Shown here piece after piece: positions 5,277-11,697 of a DNA stretch of 25,748 bases. Numbering within the stretch: the stretch's first letter is position 1; every line of letters starts with the position of its first letter. The DNA comes from a virus, in IMG/VR virus record IMGVR_UViG_3300037587_000256, positions 1 to 25,748 of that record; one strand, given 5' to 3'. A program made the translations under genes and the position numbers. The notes under the pieces are model-generated. The model was not told the origin of the DNA and ran no database searches. It saw nothing but the letters and a program-made list of their open reading frames with translations.

Positions 5277-5790
5277 GCAGGCTGCAAAAAAAGAGTGGCT
5301 CGGTGGTCTGATGGATGCAGGTATCTCTGACTATTCGCTGATTGAGGCTGGTCTGAACGCCTGCCGTGGCTCTGGGTCGCCTTTCTGGCCAACAGTAGGC
5401 CAGTTCATAGGCTTCTGCCATAAAGCCGCCAGTGAGCAAATGGGGGCGCTAGAGACGATGGACGCATATAAGCATCTGATTGGCTATTACGCCATGCCGC
5501 TTCAGAACCGAGACGTTTGCGATCTGAACCCAATTATCTACCACTTGGTGTCAGACCAAGGCTTTGACGTTTTCGCATTCAAAGAGATGTCAGGAGAGAA
5601 AGCGGTCAAATACTTCTCCAAGCACTACCGATCAGTTTTGAAATATCTCGTTGCTGGTGGCGAAATGCGAAAGCCGGTTCAGGTGGATATGCGTATCGAC
5701 AACCCTTCAGGGGTAACGCATAAGGGTCGCGTCAGCAAAGAGGCGGCAAAGAAGAATATCGAAGCGATGAGGCAGATGCTTAGATCGTGA
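5101..5790 (+). CDS. P: lambda P-like helicase loader
   Basis: A 229-residue protein (lambda P is 233 from memory), starting MGNIDKHLANQGRSTTKIPP. It would bind host DnaB and deliver it to the O-bound origin. Core signatures: QQTIQLVNKIFDRLRAIYPA at about 28-47, FWPTVGQFIGFCHKAA at about 97-112, and a basic helical end (SKEAAKKNIEAMRQMLRS). The ATG at 5101 follows GGGGC and leaves the N-terminal length expected for the family. The first 176 bases overlap O in a different frame, far more than the few bases of overlap in lambda. No downstream ATG would keep the conserved core. Confidence 0.85.
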   Translation: MGNIDKHLANQGRSTTKIPPGATNSSINQQTIQLVNKIFDRLRAIYPAWKQAIPTTAAEQAAKKEWLGGLMDAGISDYSLIEAGLNACRGSGSPFWPTVGQFIGFCHKAASEQMGALETMDAYKHLIGYYAMPLQNRDVCDLNPIIYHLVSDQGFDVFAFKEMSGEKAVKYFSKHYRSVLKYLVAGGEMRKPVQVDMRIDNPSGVTHKGRVSKEAAKKNIEAMRQMLRS

Positions 5791-5821
5791 TGGCTGAAAA
5801 CTACCTGTAGCGGAGGTTTAG

Positions 5822-5992
5822 ATGGACAAGTTTAAGAAAGTAATTGCGGTGGTGATAATGGCTTTTTTTGGCGCATTCTGCCTATTCGCTGTTTGGCAGG
5901 TCGCGTTAATATTCCCGGTTCTAGCTATAGGAACAGTGATCGTTTTTGTTTGTGGTCTAGCTATAGATTGGGCCTCGAGGCAGCTGGGATAG
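5822..5992 (+). CDS. small two-segment membrane protein
   Basis: A 56-residue reading frame starting MDKFKKVIAVVIMAFFGAFC. Two hydrophobic stretches at about residues 7-24 and 27-48 are separated by a short turn around WQVALIFP; the N-terminus is basic. An ideal GCGGAGG site six bases upstream supports it. It follows P by 31 bases in the same operon. No holin context is present and the function is unknown. Confidence 0.65.
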   Translation: MDKFKKVIAVVIMAFFGAFCLFAVWQVALIFPVLAIGTVIVFVCGLAIDWASRQLG

Positions 5993-6048
5993 ATATAAAT
6001 TGATTCTGGCCAAGACGTTTGGCGGTTATTAAAGCGAGAGGGTGAGTG

Positions 6049-6249
6049 ATGGACCAACAAGATTTCATACAAAGCAACGTCAAATCCACTTTGATCGAAG
6101 AGGGGTCTTCGGCATACATCGCAGAGAATTGTGGCAGACAGGCCGCTAAGGATTGGGCTCAGTGCGCCAGTTGCAAAGGGTCGATGTTTAAATACTTAAT
6201 AACCAAGGCCAGAGCATCGGCCAAGCAGATGAAGAAGGCAGAATCATGA
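6049..6249 (+). CDS. small phage protein
   Basis: A 66-residue, probably helical protein starting MDQQDFIQSNVKSTLIEEGS, with a CASCK pair at about residues 39-43 and a basic tail (KARASAKQMKKAE). The GTG at 6046 also fits the frame, but the ATG at 6049 has better spacing from GAGAGGG. Its ATGA overlaps the start of the next gene. The two-cysteine motif is too small to claim a zinc site on its own. Family not recognised. Confidence 0.65.
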   Translation: MDQQDFIQSNVKSTLIEEGSSAYIAENCGRQAAKDWAQCASCKGSMFKYLITKARASAKQMKKAES

Positions 6250-6533
6250 AGAAAGAAATCCAGACAGTAACTATCAGTCAGACTGGCGGATCGTTTGACA
6301 GGGTTGACGATGCGGCGGTTATCATCGAAACGAAGTCCTACATACAAAAACAGGTAGGTATCTATTCGAGGGGTGGGTATCTATTTGCAGGCATCGGGGG
6401 TGGTTTCGTTATCCTGAAGGCGAGTAAAGGGACGTCTTCACCGTCGTACAAGTGGATTGAGATTATCCCACTAAACAACACTGAGTTTAAATATCTAGCG
6501 CCACATGCTGGATATCTTGAGCTAGTCGATTAG
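6246..6533 (+). CDS. hypothetical phage protein
   Basis: A 95-residue protein starting MKKEIQTVTISQTGGSFDRV. It appears beta-rich, with a glycine-rich middle (YLFAGIGGGFVILKASKG) and an aromatic WIEIIPL segment. Its start overlaps the previous stop (ATGA), with GAAGAAGG upstream, so translation is probably coupled. It ends a tight cluster; a 91-base gap follows. No known family. Confidence 0.65.
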   Translation: MKKEIQTVTISQTGGSFDRVDDAAVIIETKSYIQKQVGIYSRGGYLFAGIGGGFVILKASKGTSSPSYKWIEIIPLNNTEFKYLAPHAGYLELVD

Positions 6534-6541
6534 CTAGAAAC

Positions 6542-6556
6542 TAGGAATTATTCCTA
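6542..6556. promoter_or_regulatory. 15-bp perfect palindrome in intergenic gap
   Basis: TAGGAATTATTCCTA is a perfect inverted repeat around a central T. It begins eight bases after the stop at 6533 and 68 bases before the next gene. Its length and symmetry suit an operator for a small dimeric regulator such as the two XRE proteins. A TACTAT box follows at 6568-6573 without a convincing -35, so a promoter here is only possible. Confidence 0.35.
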
Positions 6557-6624
6557 CATCGAAGGTCTACTATCGCACACGCGTCAGGGGTCCATACTTA
6601 GATAAACAACAGGGAGAATTCACC

Positions 6625-6810
6625 ATGAACTCACTAAAGGACGCCAAGGGTAACAGCATGGAAATCGGCGATCCTGTTGTCATCAAAGACGGTGCTAGCT
6701 TCTTCTGGATCGTGAAGTCGTTTGCCTGCCAGCCGGGCCATGTGATGATCGAGGATGAGTTGGGCAAAATTCGAGAGCAAGACGCCACGAGTCTGATTAA
6801 ATTGGGTTAG
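6625..6810 (+). CDS. small hypothetical protein, SH3-like by composition
   Basis: A 61-residue protein starting MNSLKDAKGNSMEIGDPVVI. The pattern of a short lead, GDPVVIKDG and then strands with conserved-looking glycines suggests a small SH3-like barrel, but this is inference. A CAGGGAGAATTCACC leader precedes it, after the palindrome-containing gap. It has no catalytic residues or membrane segment. Confidence 0.65.
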   Translation: MNSLKDAKGNSMEIGDPVVIKDGASFFWIVKSFACQPGHVMIEDELGKIREQDATSLIKLG

Positions 6811-6858
6811 GCGTGTATTTGGTGGCGTGTAGGTGTGAAATTTAACCGGGAGACTGAT

Positions 6859-7293
6859 ATGAGCGAAAGAAAGGAGAATAAGCCTAGTGTAGATACCTTG
6901 TTGGCTTTTGTGGTTACTGCTGATCACTGCGAGGCGAGCATTCTAGTTTTCGCTAACAAACGATCAGCAGCAAAGTCATTTGCGCGTTATACGCCGTGGC
7001 TGTGTGATTTTGATTGGATTGATCTCCGGTGCCGTAGGGAGCCTTCGGTAGATAAGCATTCCGATGAGTTTGGCGCTGGTGCTTTCGAGTGCGATAACGA
7101 AGCGCAGCAGAGAATCATGCGCGAGCTTGGTTGGTATGAGATTGATATGGCGCTTGATGAGTGTGCAGAGTGTGGACTGTATGAATGGTCAAGCCTGCCA
7201 GAAAGCGAATTACATCACCCTATTAACGGCGACCCACTCTGGATTTATGACGGCCCAGTTTGTACAGGATGCAAAGAAACTCAACAGCCATAA
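6859..7293 (+). CDS. hypothetical protein with C-terminal zinc-ribbon motif
   Basis: A 144-residue protein starting MSERKENKPSVDTLLAFVVT. The first 100 residues are mixed alpha/beta (ILVFANKRSAAKSFARYTPW). The end carries CAECG at about residue 101 and CTGCK at about 136, likely binding zinc. A GTG at 6835 is in frame, but the ATG at 6859 has a GGGAG site six bases upstream. A hairpin follows immediately after the stop. Function unknown; nucleic-acid or protein binding is plausible. Confidence 0.68.
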   Translation: MSERKENKPSVDTLLAFVVTADHCEASILVFANKRSAAKSFARYTPWLCDFDWIDLRCRREPSVDKHSDEFGAGAFECDNEAQQRIMRELGWYEIDMALDECAECGLYEWSSLPESELHHPINGDPLWIYDGPVCTGCKETQQP

Positions 7294-7297
7294 AAAA

Positions 7298-7315
7298 GCC
7301 CGACGCGAATCGGGC
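7298..7315 (-). terminator. intrinsic terminator pointing against the rightward operon
   Basis: Perfect 6-bp stem GCCCGA (7298-7303) and TCGGGC (7310-7315) around CGCGAA. On the minus strand it is followed by six Ts, a full intrinsic terminator; on the plus strand it is followed by AACAAGG, so it should not stop the operon. It lies between two rightward genes, so its natural direction is antisense to them. Confidence 0.6.
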
Positions 7316-7330
7316 AACAAGGATATAAAT

Positions 7331-7660
7331 ATGCAAAACGATAATAACGACAAATGTCGCAACACTCAAGCGGAGATCGAGCGAGAGGGTCACGCCGGGC
7401 AGCACGATGCCGATGGTGCGCCCTACCACAACACACAGGCTGAGGTTGTACGTGCACGCGTGGAAGAGTTGATGGACGCCGATAGTACCGATGAGGACTC
7501 AATTGTGGTCCTGCTTGAATCTGAGCGGTTCGTGAAGGTATTCCGCAAAGTCCTCAGCCATCGCCACTCAAACCCTCGCTGCCATGACCAACTGCTTAAC
7601 GACACGATCAACATGGTAAGCGTAACCGAAACCGTTTTAACTGAATACTTGGAGAATTGA
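7331..7660 (+). CDS. hypothetical polar phage protein
   Basis: A 109-residue protein starting MQNDNNDKCRNTQAEIEREG. The first 45 residues are disordered-looking with two NTQAE motifs (residues 11-15 and about 36-40). The second half is helical (VVRARVEELMDADSTDEDSI, then LLESERFVKVFRKVLSHRH). The frame is open upstream to 7064, but that part overlaps the previous gene; the ATG at 7331 follows AAGGATATAAAT. Family not recognised. Confidence 0.6.
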   Translation: MQNDNNDKCRNTQAEIEREGHAGQHDADGAPYHNTQAEVVRARVEELMDADSTDEDSIVVLLESERFVKVFRKVLSHRHSNPRCHDQLLNDTINMVSVTETVLTEYLEN

Positions 7661-7662
7661 TC

Positions 7663-7884
7663 ATGAGCGTATCAACAACCAGCGTGATCATTGAGCGCAT
7701 CCGGGCTGCAACTATGAAAAGCCCGATTGCGATTTTTAAGACTGAGTGCAAGGGCAGTTATAACGCCGTTTTCGCCAGTACCATTTTCACCAAAATGAAA
7801 ATAGAGTGTCGGGATGAAGCATTGCTTGGCATATATTTCGGTGTTTCAGGAATTAATGACTTCGTTAGAGACACGCGGGGGTGA
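7663..7884 (+). CDS. small hypothetical protein
   Basis: A 73-residue protein starting MSVSTTSVIIERIRAATMKS. It is mixed alpha/beta with a central FKTECKGSYNAVFASTIF stretch. The ATG has GGAG eight bases upstream; an in-frame TTG at 7657 overlaps the previous stop and is less likely. The stop overlaps the GTG of the sigma-like gene (GTGA), so the two are probably translated together. No known family. Confidence 0.62.
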   Translation: MSVSTTSVIIERIRAATMKSPIAIFKTECKGSYNAVFASTIFTKMKIECRDEALLGIYFGVSGINDFVRDTRG

Positions 7885-8378
7885 CTCCTGAAGCGTTTGA
7901 GCAGGCCTTGACGCCATCGGTCTACATGCGCATGCGTAGGCTGACATCAAACATGTCTCACTATTGGTCTGAAGATATCGCGCAAGAGGCGGCACTATCA
8001 GCTTGGTTGAGTTGCGATAAGTTCAGGGGTGACTGTGACTTCGAGGGCTGGCTCATGCGTATAGTTAACAATACAGGGCTTAATTTTCGGGGCGGCTTAG
8101 TAAACACTTTCCGGCGCAGCATGGTTTATGATTCACAGCCAGTGTTTGATGACATACAAGGTGATCTTTCACACTCAGAAGGCCCGTGTAATATGCTTGA
8201 GGCCGGGCGTCGCTTAAAGCTGATATGCGACCGGCTACAGGCGATGAAACCTGCTGCAAGGGACATGTTCCTGAAATATCGACTGACACCGATCAGCTAT
8301 CAAGAATTGGTAGGTCAGGTGCCGAAGTATAAATCCAGGCTGACCCGAGCAACAGCCCGACTATTGGAGATTGAGTGA
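7881..8378 (+). CDS. ECF-type sigma-factor-like protein, candidate late regulator
   Basis: A 165-residue protein read from a GTG, starting [20 protein letters not shown]. Region 2 signature at about residues 29-63: [20 protein letters not shown], then [11 protein letters not shown], like the DIxQExFLRAW and FxxWLxRIxxN patterns of extracytoplasmic-type sigma factors. Region 4-like end at about 117-163: [20 protein letters not shown], then a [13 protein letters not shown] recognition-helix-type tail; the middle turn is divergent. In a lambda-type map this follows the replication genes, near where a late activator would sit. It may direct host RNA polymerase to the leftward late operon (inference). 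An anti-sigma-type regulator is the main alternative. Confidence 0.78.
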   Translation: MTPEAFEQALTPSVYMRMRRLTSNMSHYWSEDIAQEAALSAWLSCDKFRGDCDFEGWLMRIVNNTGLNFRGGLVNTFRRSMVYDSQPVFDDIQGDLSHSEGPCNMLEAGRRLKLICDRLQAMKPAARDMFLKYRLTPISYQELVGQVPKYKSRLTRATARLLEIE

Positions 8379-8566
8379 TGAGTGACCCAGCCAGCTTTAA
8401 ACAAGGCGATCCAGTCAGGAAGAAGAGCGGGGCGCAATGGGCGGGGCGAGTTGTCGGGTTCTACAGCACTGTGTTAACGCCGGTAGGGTACTGCGTAGAG
8501 AGCAAGTGTCATCCGGGTTCTGTGCAGATTTACCCCGCTAAGGCTTTGGAGTTAGACGATGACTAA
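8378..8566 (+). CDS. DfrB/R67-type dihydrofolate reductase homologue
   Basis: A 62-residue protein starting [20 protein letters not shown]. From about residue 7 it follows the plasmid R67 (type II, trimethoprim-insensitive) enzyme nearly position by position: [29 protein letters not shown] then [12 protein letters not shown]. With an offset of 17 against remembered R67 numbering, K15, W21, H45, S48, Q50, I51 and Y52 match K32, W38, H62, S65, Q67, I68 and Y69, including the VQIY active-site strand; F28 replaces W45. The disordered R67 N-terminus is absent. R67 works as a tetramer of SH3-like barrels reducing dihydrofolate with NADPH. The ATG at 8378 overlaps the sigma-like gene's stop by one base. 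Enzyme activity is inferred, not shown. Confidence 0.85.
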   Translation: MSDPASFKQGDPVRKKSGAQWAGRVVGFYSTVLTPVGYCVESKCHPGSVQIYPAKALELDDD

Positions 8567-8660
8567 CCTACTAATCGGATTTGCAGCAGGGTGCATTGTT
8601 ACAGCCGCGATACTTTACAGGCTTTACGATATGCCAGAGACGAAGGAGAACGAGGGATGA
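8559..8660 (+). CDS. tiny single-pass membrane protein
   Basis: A 33-residue frame starting [20 protein letters not shown], with one hydrophobic helix (residues 3-20) and a short acidic tail. It has GGAG upstream, overlaps the reductase-like gene by eight bases and ends in the ATGA that starts the next gene. This three-gene chaining is the main evidence that it is translated. Its role may be only coupling, or an unknown membrane function. Confidence 0.5.
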   Translation: MTNLLIGFAAGCIVTAAILYRLYDMPETKENEG

Positions 8661-9124
8661 GTTACACCGCTGATGTGATAAAAGAAGACATGCAGGCGCT
8701 GCTTGATTGTGGTGCTATCGAGCGTGAAGACCTTGAGCGAACAGTTAAGTTCGTAAACAGCCAAAACACCTCGCTGATGAAAGAGCGCGACGAGTTGGCG
8801 GCAAAGGTGATCGAGCTGGAGAAAACGCTAACCACCAGTTATGACTTGGTTGTTGAGGCGATGGCGGATAAGCAGCAATACGACTGGCATTGTCGAGCCA
8901 CGGCATCAACTAACCGCAGCTATGACATATTGCCACGACAACGCGCAGCATCTCTCAAGCTTCACGACGTTGGATTGCTGCGAAAATGGGCAGCGCAGTT
9001 TGGGAGGGAGGCATATCCAGATTATGAGGACAAATTCGGCGAAGGGCATTATCTAGCCTTGACGAATGTTTCTCGCATGCTGCATCTCGAAGCGAACAAA
9101 ATCGAAGAGGAGGCCGACCAATGA
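8657..9124 (+). CDS. coiled-coil phage protein
   Basis: A 155-residue protein starting [21 protein letters not shown] heptad-like segment at about 35-60 (LMKERDELAAKVIELEKTL) is followed by a longer helical region ending in LLRKWAAQFGREAYP and EANKIEEEAD. The frame is open upstream to 8591, but the ATG at 8657 has GGAGAACGAGGG upstream and overlaps the previous stop. Coiled-coil proteins of this type are common in phage accessory blocks without an assigned role. Its stop overlaps the next start (ATGA). Confidence 0.7.
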   Translation: MSYTADVIKEDMQALLDCGAIEREDLERTVKFVNSQNTSLMKERDELAAKVIELEKTLTTSYDLVVEAMADKQQYDWHCRATASTNRSYDILPRQRAASLKLHDVGLLRKWAAQFGREAYPDYEDKFGEGHYLALTNVSRMLHLEANKIEEEADQ

Positions 9125-9336
9125 ACAACGTATCCGACCTTGACGCAGTAAGAGCAAGCCGCTTAATTGATCAATACCTATCAGCGCGTCCCTATATCGA
9201 CCCAGAAGCAGCACAGCGCATCAGGGATGTAATATCTGCAGGCTATGAGAGGGAGCGCGACAATATGGGTTTGGCCGAGTATGTCGGGGCAGTGTTGGGT
9301 CAGATAGCGGTTAATGAAGTGAAGTCCAGTGAGTGA
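9121..9336 (+). CDS. small hypothetical helical protein
   Basis: A 71-residue, mostly helical, acidic protein starting MNNVSDLDAVRASRLIDQYL. Its ATGA overlap with the preceding gene, plus GAGGAGG a few bases upstream, supports the start. There is no catalytic or binding motif. It is followed by the only sizeable gap in this part of the operon (9337-9456). Confidence 0.65.
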   Translation: MNNVSDLDAVRASRLIDQYLSARPYIDPEAAQRIRDVISAGYERERDNMGLAEYVGAVLGQIAVNEVKSSE

Positions 9337-9456
9337 TTGCGCCTTCGCCTGAAAGGGACTATGGTACTTAAGCGGATAGGGCATCGAACCCGAAGCCAGG
9401 ACTCAATCACCTGTTCCGCCTCGTTCTGATTGATAACCTTTGATTGAGAGGTTCGC
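9337..9456 (+). other. 120-base non-coding leader before the homing endonuclease
   Basis: No convincing reading frame. Possible RNA structure: GTGATTG (9334-9340) can pair with CAATCAC (9405-9411), and GGC-a-TCG with CGA-a-GCC encloses a short loop near 9380-9397. TGATTGA recurs downstream of the first pair. The element may have arrived with the endonuclease gene at 9457. No group I intron core could be identified by eye. Confidence 0.35.
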
Positions 9457-9963
9457 ATGATCACACAAGCAAAACTCAAAGAATTACTTCACTACAATCC
9501 AGATACTGGCGTGTTTACGTGGCTGGTCAACAAAGGCTCTCGTGCTCCTGCTGGCTCTGAAGCAGGAAACATCCATCAAGACGGGCGTACTAGTTATCGA
9601 TTGATAATGATAGATGGCGCGAGTCATAAGGCTCACCGCCTTGCCTGGCTGTATGTCCATGGAGAGTTTCCCAAAAACGATATCGGCCACGAAGATCATG
9701 ACGGCCTGCACAATTGGATCAGCAACCTGCGAGACGTGACGAACAGCGAGAATAACAAGAACAAATCGCTTAGTTGTAATAACACTTCAGGCGTTGTGGG
9801 CGTCAGTTTACACAAGGGTACTGGCAAATGGCGGGCTCAAATAAGCACAGAATCTGGAAGAAAGCATCTCGGGTATTTCACCAATAAAGAAGACGCGATC
9901 GAAGCCGCAAAGGCTGCACGGGTTAAATATGGCTATCACGAAAACCACGGATCAACCCGATGA
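9457..9963 (+). CDS. HNH homing endonuclease with C-terminal AP2 domain
   Basis: A free-standing homing endonuclease of 168 residues, starting MITQAKLKELLHYNPDTGVF. It opens with the LLxYxPxTGxFxW motif usual in this family. The HNH region (about 65-105) reads KAHRLAWLYVHGEFPKNDIG, then HEDHDGLHNWISNLRDVTNS. The AP2-like DNA-binding domain (about 110-160) has SGVVGVSLHKGTGKWRAQIS and HLGYFTNKEDAIEAAKAARV. Its stop overlaps the ninB start by four bases, and a 120-base non-coding leader precedes it, so it looks like an insertion into the recombination cluster. It cuts DNA to spread its own gene; the target is not identifiable here. Confidence 0.9.
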   Translation: MITQAKLKELLHYNPDTGVFTWLVNKGSRAPAGSEAGNIHQDGRTSYRLIMIDGASHKAHRLAWLYVHGEFPKNDIGHEDHDGLHNWISNLRDVTNSENNKNKSLSCNNTSGVVGVSLHKGTGKWRAQISTESGRKHLGYFTNKEDAIEAAKAARVKYGYHENHGSTR

Positions 9964-10457
9964 GTAGGCTATTCACGATTAAGACAAGTGGTGATAGACG
10001 CCCCGTTTTAACGGCGCTCTGGGATTACGTAGGCGAAGTCTTGCGCGGCGGCGCCCTAGACATAACCGTTGCCAGAGCCTCTAAGACGCGCCTACAGGAG
10101 TCTCGCTATCACGCCATGATCGGCGACATCTTCAAGCAGGTTGAATTCAAAGACGAGCATGACAACCCTATTAAATCAGATCGCGAGTGGCTCAAAGCGG
10201 TTCTGATCGATGACTTTGGGCAAGAGATGTTGCTAGCTGGAACGCCATTGGCTAAACCCGGCCGGTCAGTGATGAGCCTGGATAGAGTGAGGATTATTCA
10301 GATTCGACCCTCAAGCTCAGATTTTAGAGTCAAAGAGGCGTCTCAATTTATCGAGTACCTTTTTGCATTTGGTGCGCAAGAAAATGTCAGCTGGACAGAT
10401 CCAGAAACACAGGCGCAATATAGAGACTACTTTGAGCGGGTATCTAACGGAGGATGA
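9960..10457 (+). CDS. ninB: NinB-like recombination protein
   Basis: A 165-residue protein starting MSRLFTIKTSGDRRPVLTAL. The KTRLQESRYHAMIGDIFKQV segment (about 42-61) matches the NinB pattern of a basic x-Q-x-R-x-x-x-W/H-x-x-L/I-G-D-x-x-x-Q-V. The end (FIEYLFAFGAQENVSWTDPE, about 128-147) matches its AFG....WSD signature. In lambda, NinB (Orf) is a recombination mediator that loads on single-stranded DNA with SSB. The start sits in the overlap with the endonuclease stop and the upstream SD is weak, so it may be coupled. Confidence 0.83.
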   Translation: MSRLFTIKTSGDRRPVLTALWDYVGEVLRGGALDITVARASKTRLQESRYHAMIGDIFKQVEFKDEHDNPIKSDREWLKAVLIDDFGQEMLLAGTPLAKPGRSVMSLDRVRIIQIRPSSSDFRVKEASQFIEYLFAFGAQENVSWTDPETQAQYRDYFERVSNGG

Positions 10458-10461
10458 GGGG

Positions 10462-10995
10462 ATGACAGAAAGCGATATTATTATGGCTCTTGCTAATTAT
10501 GGCGACCACATTCGGCGCTATGAGTTGATGCTACCCAATGTATTTATTCAGCACGATAGCGAAGCCGATCTGTTCTGTATTCGCAAATCAGGGTTGTGTG
10601 ATGAGTTTGAAGTCAAAACCTCTCGATCTGATTTTCTGGCCGACAAAAAGAAGTTCATCCACTATCGTGGGCCGTCGAAAGAAGAGCAGATCAATTACAT
10701 GCAAACACGCTGGGAAGATAGAGCGCAGCAGCCTTGGTACAAGCCAAAGCACCAAGCGCTTATCGATGGCAATATGTGCGTTAATTACTTCTGGTACGCT
10801 GTTGCTGAAGGAGTGGCGTCTGTCGATGACATCCCGGAATTTGCCGGACTAATAACTTTGGCAGAAGGTAAGCGGCTTCGGATAATAAAATCGCCAAGTC
10901 GGCTACATAGATACAAGATGTCAATTGAGGACCGATATAAGATAGCTAGGAAATCTACCTACCGGTTCTGGAAGCTTAAGAATCAGATGGCTTAG
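10462..10995 (+). CDS. PD-(D/E)XK-like nuclease, MmcB-related
   Basis: A 177-residue protein starting MTESDIIMALANYGDHIRRY. EADLFCIRKSG at about residues 33-43 and DEFEVKTSRSDFLADKKK at about 46-63 supply the D and ExK of a PD-(D/E)XK nuclease core, in a layout seen in MmcB-like DNA-repair proteins. The C-terminus is basic (YKIARKSTYRFWKLKNQ). The frame is open upstream to 10363, but the ATG at 10462 follows GGAGGATGAGGGG and lies just after ninB. It probably trims or cuts DNA during recombination; the nuclease class is a motif-level inference. Confidence 0.68.
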   Translation: MTESDIIMALANYGDHIRRYELMLPNVFIQHDSEADLFCIRKSGLCDEFEVKTSRSDFLADKKKFIHYRGPSKEEQINYMQTRWEDRAQQPWYKPKHQALIDGNMCVNYFWYAVAEGVASVDDIPEFAGLITLAEGKRLRIIKSPSRLHRYKMSIEDRYKIARKSTYRFWKLKNQMA

Positions 10996-11010
10996 CAACG
11001 GAGGCAAGCA

Positions 11011-11187
11011 ATGAACAACGTACAAGCAGCAGTAGATTACATCATGGAGCGACGTATGCGCACAGTGCGGCAAGATAGCGATATGCAACCAGACGCCGCG
11101 TTTGCTAAGCGTATTGCAATAGAGAACAAGCTCGATAAGATTGAGCATAATAAGCAGCTTCGGGATGATTACGGGATTGCTGAGTGA
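11011..11187 (+). CDS. small helical hypothetical protein
   Basis: A 58-residue highly charged protein starting MNNVQAAVDYIMERRMRTVR. It is likely helical throughout, with an EHNKQLRDDYG end. The CGGAGG site eight bases upstream is strong. It follows the nuclease gene by 15 bases in the recombination cluster. No family recognised. Confidence 0.6.
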   Translation: MNNVQAAVDYIMERRMRTVRQDSDMQPDAAFAKRIAIENKLDKIEHNKQLRDDYGIAE

Positions 11188-11199
11188 TAGGAGACGAGT

Positions 11200-11403
11200 A
11201 TGAATATTAACCATGCAGATTCCCTGTACCAAGTAGCATCAGGGCAAATAGAGAATCCCTCTATTGAACTCGAAATCGAGGGAGAGAAACAGAAATTCGA
11301 AGGCCGTGACGCCCGTGTTTTTGCCATAGGCATCTTGGCTGGACTGAAGATTGGCCGCGACAATGTTCAAGCTAATTTAGAAACGAATTTTAGCGACAAA
11401 TAA
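11200..11403 (+). CDS. small hypothetical protein
   Basis: A 67-residue protein starting MNINHADSLYQVASGQIENP. An acidic middle (SIELEIEGEKQKFEGRDARV) is followed by a short hydrophobic helix (FAIGILAGLKIG) that is too short to be a sure membrane segment. A GATAGGAGACGAGT leader supports the start. Function unknown. Confidence 0.62.
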   Translation: MNINHADSLYQVASGQIENPSIELEIEGEKQKFEGRDARVFAIGILAGLKIGRDNVQANLETNFSDK

Positions 11404-11441
11404 CCCCAGATATCGGGACAACGTATAGAGAGGAGGATGTG

Positions 11442-11669
11442 ATGACTGATTTGAACGAGAAACAACCGCCTTCAATACCCAACGACAATGTATGTGTTTG
11501 GGACTTAGTGCTGGTAGATATGCGCGACCGGGACGACATGGGTGAAAGGAAACACAACACCCGACTCCAGCCGCACAACGGGCGAGATTGCTTAGTTGAC
11601 GCTTACCAAGAAGCCTTAGATATGATCGTGTACTTGCGGCAAGCAATATATGAACGCGACGGTGCATAA
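11442..11669 (+). CDS. conserved-looking phage hypothetical protein
   Basis: A 75-residue protein starting MTDLNEKQPPSIPNDNVCVW. The end reads LQPHNGRDCLVDAYQEALDM then IVYLRQAIYERD, a motif (HNGRD..VDAY.EALD...YLRQ) that I have seen recurrently in phage early proteins with no assigned role. GAGGAGGATGTG precedes the ATG; the same leader sits before the HNH gene at 11698. An in-frame GTG at 11439 is a weaker start. Confidence 0.72.
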   Translation: MTDLNEKQPPSIPNDNVCVWDLVLVDMRDRDDMGERKHNTRLQPHNGRDCLVDAYQEALDMIVYLRQAIYERDGA

Positions 11670-11697
11670 CAACCAGCTAACAGGTGAGGAGGATGTG

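Noticed and set aside
7064-7330. Upstream extension of the 7331 gene
   Set aside because: It lies out of frame over the zinc-ribbon-containing gene at 6859-7293 and crosses the hairpin; the composition is non-native.
9337-9456. tRNA-like segment (GGTTCGA-type loop on the minus strand)
   Set aside because: The T-arm pairs only partly, and no acceptor stem or anticodon arm could be built around it.
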